Below are positions 60,931 to 64,000 of a stretch of DNA of 64,000 nucleotides, piece after piece (positions within the stretch are counted from its first letter, which is position 1; each line of letters starts with the position of its first letter). Origin of the DNA: Azospirillum sp. OGB3 (lineage in GTDB: Bacteria > Pseudomonadota > Alphaproteobacteria > Azospirillales > Azospirillaceae); NCBI RefSeq assembly GCF_014192915.1, contig NZ_JACHYN010000006.1, forward strand, positions 124,001 through 188,000. Direction: 5' to 3'. The translations under genes were made by a program, and so were the position numbers. The notes beneath the pieces are model-generated. The model did no database searches and was not told where the DNA came from. It saw only the letters and a list, made by a program, of their open reading frames with translations.

Positions 60931-61059
60931 GGATTCTCCCCCGCTCGGAGTTTCGTTGACAGGACAAACCGCGCGGTGCGATTGTCCCGGCATTGCGGGC
61001 GGAGTCCGGCCTGCCGCAAGGGTCCGGCGGTCCGCCCGCGCCATCATAGCCTGAGCACC

Positions 61060-61527
61060 ATGACGAGATCGATTCCTTCGGCGCTGTGCGCCTTCGCCTT
61101 TCTGGGTCTCGCCGTCTCCGCGTGCTCGCCCACCGTGGCGACCCGTGGCAACATGGCGGACCCCGACCGCATCGCCGAGATCAAGGCCGGCCAGTCGCGG
61201 CGGGAGGATGTGGCGGACATTCTCGGCACGCCGACCTCGGTGGGAACCTTCGACCAGAATGTCTGGTACTACATCGGCCAGAAGACGGAGAAGGTCGCTT
61301 TCTTCCAGCCGAGCGTGATGGAGCGCCGTGTCGTGGTCGTCCATTTCGACGACGCGGGCGTGGTGACGGAGATGAAGCAGCTCGACGCCACCGACGGACA
61401 GCAGATCGACATCGTCGATCGCAGCACCCCCACCGCCGGCCGCGAGTTGAGCTTCCTCGAACAGATGCTCGGCAACGTCGGGCGCTTCTCCGCCAAGGAC
61501 TCGCGCAACCGCGGCCCTGGCCGCTGA
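61060..61527 (+). CDS. bamE: Outer membrane protein assembly factor BamE (SmpA/OmlA)
   Basis: A 155-aa lipoprotein of the BAM complex. A signal peptide ends in the lipobox LGLAVSAC (about residues 15-22). The BamE core follows: DRIAEIKAGQSRREDVADILGTPTSVGTFDQNVWYYIGQK and VVVVHFDDAGVVTEMKQLD. BamE stabilises BamA-BamD in the outer-membrane periplasmic face. Another BAM subunit, bamB, lies 51 kb away in this window. The gene is divergent from the Cbp3 gene (129 bases) and ends before a strong terminator. Confidence 0.94.
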   Translation: MTRSIPSALCAFAFLGLAVSACSPTVATRGNMADPDRIAEIKAGQSRREDVADILGTPTSVGTFDQNVWYYIGQKTEKVAFFQPSVMERRVVVVHFDDAGVVTEMKQLDATDGQQIDIVDRSTPTAGRELSFLEQMLGNVGRFSAKDSRNRGPGR

Positions 61528-61550
61528 CGCCAACCGGTGCACCGAAACAG

Positions 61551-61577
61551 AAAAAGCCCCGCTCCCGCGGGGCTTTT
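61551..61577. terminator. Intrinsic terminator between bamE and hppA
   Basis: AAAAGCCCCG (61552-61561) pairs with CGGGGCTTTT (61567-61576) over CTCCC, followed by CTTTT; symmetric A/T-runs serve both converging genes. Confidence 0.88.
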
Positions 61578-61612
61578 CTTTTGGTGCCGAGCCGGGATCA
61601 GCCGGTTCCTCC

Positions 61613-63715
61613 TCAACCGATCTGGGCGAGGATCGCCAGAAGCAGGATCGCCACGATGTTGGTGATCTTGATCATCGGATTGACCGCCGGGCCGGCGGTG
61701 TCCTTGTAGGGGTCGCCGACGGTGTCGCCGGTCACCGCCGCCTTGTGCGCATCAGAGCCCTTGCCGCCGTGGTTCCCCTCCTCGATGAACTTCTTGGCGT
61801 TGTCCCAGGCGCCGCCGCCCGAGGTCATCGAGATGGCGACGAAGATCCCCGTCACGATGGTGCCCAGCAGCATGGCACCCAAAGCGGCAAAGGCCTGCGC
61901 CTGACCGGCGATGGCGGCGATGACGATGTACAGGACCACCGGCGCCAGCACCGGCAGCAGCGACGGAATCACCATCTCCTTGATCGCGGCGCGGGTCAGC
62001 ATGTCGACGGCCCGACCATAGTCGGGCTTCGCCGTGCCCTCCATAATGCCGCTGATCTCGCGGAACTGGCGGCGCACCTCCACCACCACCGATCCGGCGG
62101 CGCGACCGACCGCGGTCATGCCCATCGCCCCGAACAGGTAGGGCAGCAGGCCGCCGATCAGCAGCCCGACGACCACATAGGGATCGTCGAGCCGGAACTC
62201 GACCGCCACGTTGGGGAAATAATGCTTCAGATCCTGGACATAGGCGGCGAACAGCACCAGTGCGGCGAGGCCGGCGGAGCCGATGGCGTAGCCCTTGGTC
62301 ACCGCCTTGGTGGTGTTGCCGACGGCGTCCAGCGCGTCGGTCGTCACGCGGATGTCCTTCGGCATGTCGGCCATTTCGGCGATGCCGCCCGCGTTGTCGG
62401 TCACCGGACCGTAGGCGTCCAGCGCCACCACCATACCGGCCAGGGCAAGCATCGTGGTCGCGGCGATGCCGATGCCGAAGATGCCGGCCTGCCCGTAGGC
62501 GATGATGATGCCGACGCAGATGACCAGGACGGGAAGCGCCGTTGCCTCCATCGACACAGCCAGACCCTGGATCACGTTGGTGCCGTGCCCGGTTTCCGAC
62601 GCGCGGGCGACGCTGCGCACCGGGCGGAAGGCAGTGGAGGTGTAATATTCGGTGATCCACACCAGCAGGCCGGTCACGCCCAGCCCGACCAGGGACGATA
62701 CGAACAGGTTGGCTCCGGTGACGTAACCGCCGCCGTTCAGCGGGATGGGCCGGGTGAAGCCGAACATGATCGCCGTCACGATCAGGATCAGCACCAGCGA
62801 GATGCCGGCGGTGGCGGCCAGCCCCTTGTAGAGGGCGGCCATGATGTTGTTGTTGCTGCCCAGCTTCACGAAGAAGGTGCCGGCGACGGAGGCGGCGATG
62901 CAGACCGCGCCGATGACCAGCGGGTAGACGAGCAGCAGGCGGATCACCTCGCCCGAAAAGAAAATCGCCGCCAGCAGCATGGTGGCGACGATGGTGACGG
63001 CGTAGGTTTCGAAGAGGTCGGCGGCCATACCGGCGCAGTCGCCGACGTTGTCGCCCACATTGTCCGCGATCACCGCGGGGTTGCGGGGATCGTCCTCCGG
63101 AATGCCGGCCTCGACCTTGCCCACCAGATCGGCGCCGACGTCGGCCCCCTTGGTGAAGATGCCGCCGCCCAGACGGGCGAAGATGGAGATCAGCGAGGCG
63201 CCAAAGCTGAGGGCGACCAGGGCCTCCAGCACGGCGCGGACCTCGATCGGGTCGGTCACGCGGTAGATCATCGTCAGGATGCCGTAATAGACACCCACGC
63301 CCAGCAGGCCCAGACCGACCACCAGCATGCCGGTGATCGCCCCCGCCTTGAAGGCGATGTCGAGCGCCGGGGCCAAGCCCTGGGTCGCCGCCTGGGCCGT
63401 GCGCACGTTGGCGCGCACCGACACGTTCATCCCGACATAGCCGGCGGCCCCCGACAGGACCGACCCGATCAGAAAGCCGATGGCCACATGCAGGCCGAGG
63501 AAGGCGCCGAGGATGATGAGAAGAACCACGCCGGCGATGGCGATGGTGGTGTACTGGCGATTCAGATAGGCTCGGGCGCCCTCCTGCACGGCCGCTGCGA
63601 TTTCCTGCATACGGTCGGACCCGGCGGAGGCCGCCATGACTTGCTTGCCGGCGTAGTACCCATACGCCAGGGCCAACAGGCCGCTGGCGATGATGATGAC
63701 GAACGCTGCTGCCAT
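61613..63715 (-). CDS. hppA: K+-insensitive pyrophosphate-energised proton pump
   Basis: A 700-aa membrane pyrophosphatase with about 16 helices that uses PPi hydrolysis to export protons. Substrate-binding motifs are clear: [43 protein letters not shown] is the main catalytic stretch, and [16 protein letters not shown] the second. Lys in [14 protein letters not shown], where K+-dependent enzymes have Ala, marks the K+-independent type. ATG 63715 was chosen; the frame reaches 63844 without helix or site. It is monocistronic in this window. Confidence 0.96.
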   Translation of the reverse strand: MAAAFVIIIASGLLALAYGYYAGKQVMAASAGSDRMQEIAAAVQEGARAYLNRQYTTIAIAGVVLLIILGAFLGLHVAIGFLIGSVLSGAAGYVGMNVSVRANVRTAQAATQGLAPALDIAFKAGAITGMLVVGLGLLGVGVYYGILTMIYRVTDPIEVRAVLEALVALSFGASLISIFARLGGGIFTKGADVGADLVGKVEAGIPEDDPRNPAVIADNVGDNVGDCAGMAADLFETYAVTIVATMLLAAIFFSGEVIRLLLVYPLVIGAVCIAASVAGTFFVKLGSNNNIMAALYKGLAATAGISLVLILIVTAIMFGFTRPIPLNGGGYVTGANLFVSSLVGLGVTGLLVWITEYYTSTAFRPVRSVARASETGHGTNVIQGLAVSMEATALPVLVICVGIIIAYGQAGIFGIGIAATTMLALAGMVVALDAYGPVTDNAGGIAEMADMPKDIRVTTDALDAVGNTTKAVTKGYAIGSAGLAALVLFAAYVQDLKHYFPNVAVEFRLDDPYVVVGLLIGGLLPYLFGAMGMTAVGRAAGSVVVEVRRQFREISGIMEGTAKPDYGRAVDMLTRAAIKEMVIPSLLPVLAPVVLYIVIAAIAGQAQAFAALGAMLLGTIVTGIFVAISMTSGGGAWDNAKKFIEEGNHGGKGSDAHKAAVTGDTVGDPYKDTAGPAVNPMIKITNIVAILLLAILAQIG

Positions 63716-64000
63716 CGGTTCCCCCAAATTCTTATGGTTTCGGGCCCGATTACCGCCTTGTCGTGAAAACGACCCGTACAAACGAAGGTGGATGACGGGC
63801 GAGTTGTTCAGGAAAAGGATGCCGAAGAGAAGGGCACAATGCAACAGCCGCCACGCCCGAATAGGCGCGGCGATTTGGCCGAGGCGCTCCTGACTTTCGG
63901 ATGGGCTTTTTCAGAACGGTTACAAATTGCGCTGTGTAACCACCTGAACAAGAACATTTTGCACCACGCCCTCCCCCACGACTTTCGCGGCGGCGGCGGC
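63716..64000. other. hppA upstream region and ambiguous open frame at the window edge
   Basis: The first ~120 bases should hold the hppA promoter and leader. A plus-strand frame opens at ATG 63839 ([18 protein letters not shown]...) with GAAGGG close by and runs off the window. On the minus strand a frame entering from the edge ends in ...VVTQRNL at about 63929 and could be the tail of an upstream gene. Neither is recognisable, and they cannot both be real; I cannot choose. Confidence 0.3.

Noticed and set aside
61745..63766. 673-codon plus-strand frame opposite hppA
   Set aside because: His/Asp/Gly-rich shadow of a highly conserved membrane pyrophosphatase gene.

Overview
The window looks like chromosomal DNA of a high-GC alphaproteobacterium of the Rhodospirillales, most likely Azospirillum. 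The evidence is strongly GC-biased codon use, a homospermidine synthase next to a type III PLP ornithine decarboxylase, direct-repeat SOS boxes of the GTTC-N7-GTTC type, the DUF2849-sulfite reductase-DUF934 operon, a Cbp3-type cytochrome bc1 chaperone and a K+-independent membrane pyrophosphatase. The genus is inferred from gene content; no rRNA gene is present. Almost every gene is intact. I saw no insertion sequence, prophage or CRISPR array, so this is core chromosome with a few accessory stretches.

Layout. 0-11.6 kb is housekeeping: mlaEF lipid transport, a Nudix hydrolase with methionine aminopeptidase, radA-cvpA-purF, an SDR, and the yfgM-bamB-der set. 11.8-15.6 kb is a regulator-rich, gene-poor stretch with three LuxR-type response-regulator-like proteins, one with a degenerate receiver, separated by AT-rich spacers. 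15.7-20.7 kb holds an unassigned AAA+ ATPase, a 32-residue membrane protein preceded by two SOS boxes, the potassium transporter Kup and an orphan periplasmic binding protein. 20.9-28.1 kb is signalling: a 1162-aa hybrid kinase, a split Aer-like energy-taxis pair (PAS protein plus chemoreceptor) and a three-PAS diguanylate cyclase. 28.3-30.3 kb has divergent cobC and cobD. 30.4-33.5 kb is polyamine synthesis: ornithine decarboxylase makes putrescine, which homospermidine synthase uses, and a structured leader with an 11-codon arginine-containing upstream ORF precedes the decarboxylase.

33.6-42 kb is mixed metabolism: a double hemerythrin, acireductone dioxygenase, an MFS exporter, a VOC protein, a thioesterase, a LiuR-like MerR regulator, FadD and an SCP2 protein. 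42.1-53.5 kb is a sulfur block: a sulfonate-type ABC importer, cysH-cysD-cysNC for sulfate activation and reduction, and divergently a two-gene siroheme route (precorrin-2 dehydrogenase, CobA) with DUF2849, sulfite reductase and DUF934. The importer and cysH promoters share an 11-base word and an ATTGCA/TGCAAT dyad whose spacers differ by one helical turn, suggesting one sulfur regulator. 53.5-64 kb returns to core genes: a cation/proton antiporter with a cyclic-nucleotide-binding domain, tRNA-Pro(GGG), the rpmF-plsX-fabH-ihfA-merR cluster, yceD, cbp3, bamE and hppA.

Starts were re-chosen from ribosome-binding sites wherever the longest open frame looked too long. The strongest leads are the SOS-box/small-membrane-protein locus near 17.6 kb, the ornithine decarboxylase leader near 33.4 kb and the shared sulfur-operon dyad.
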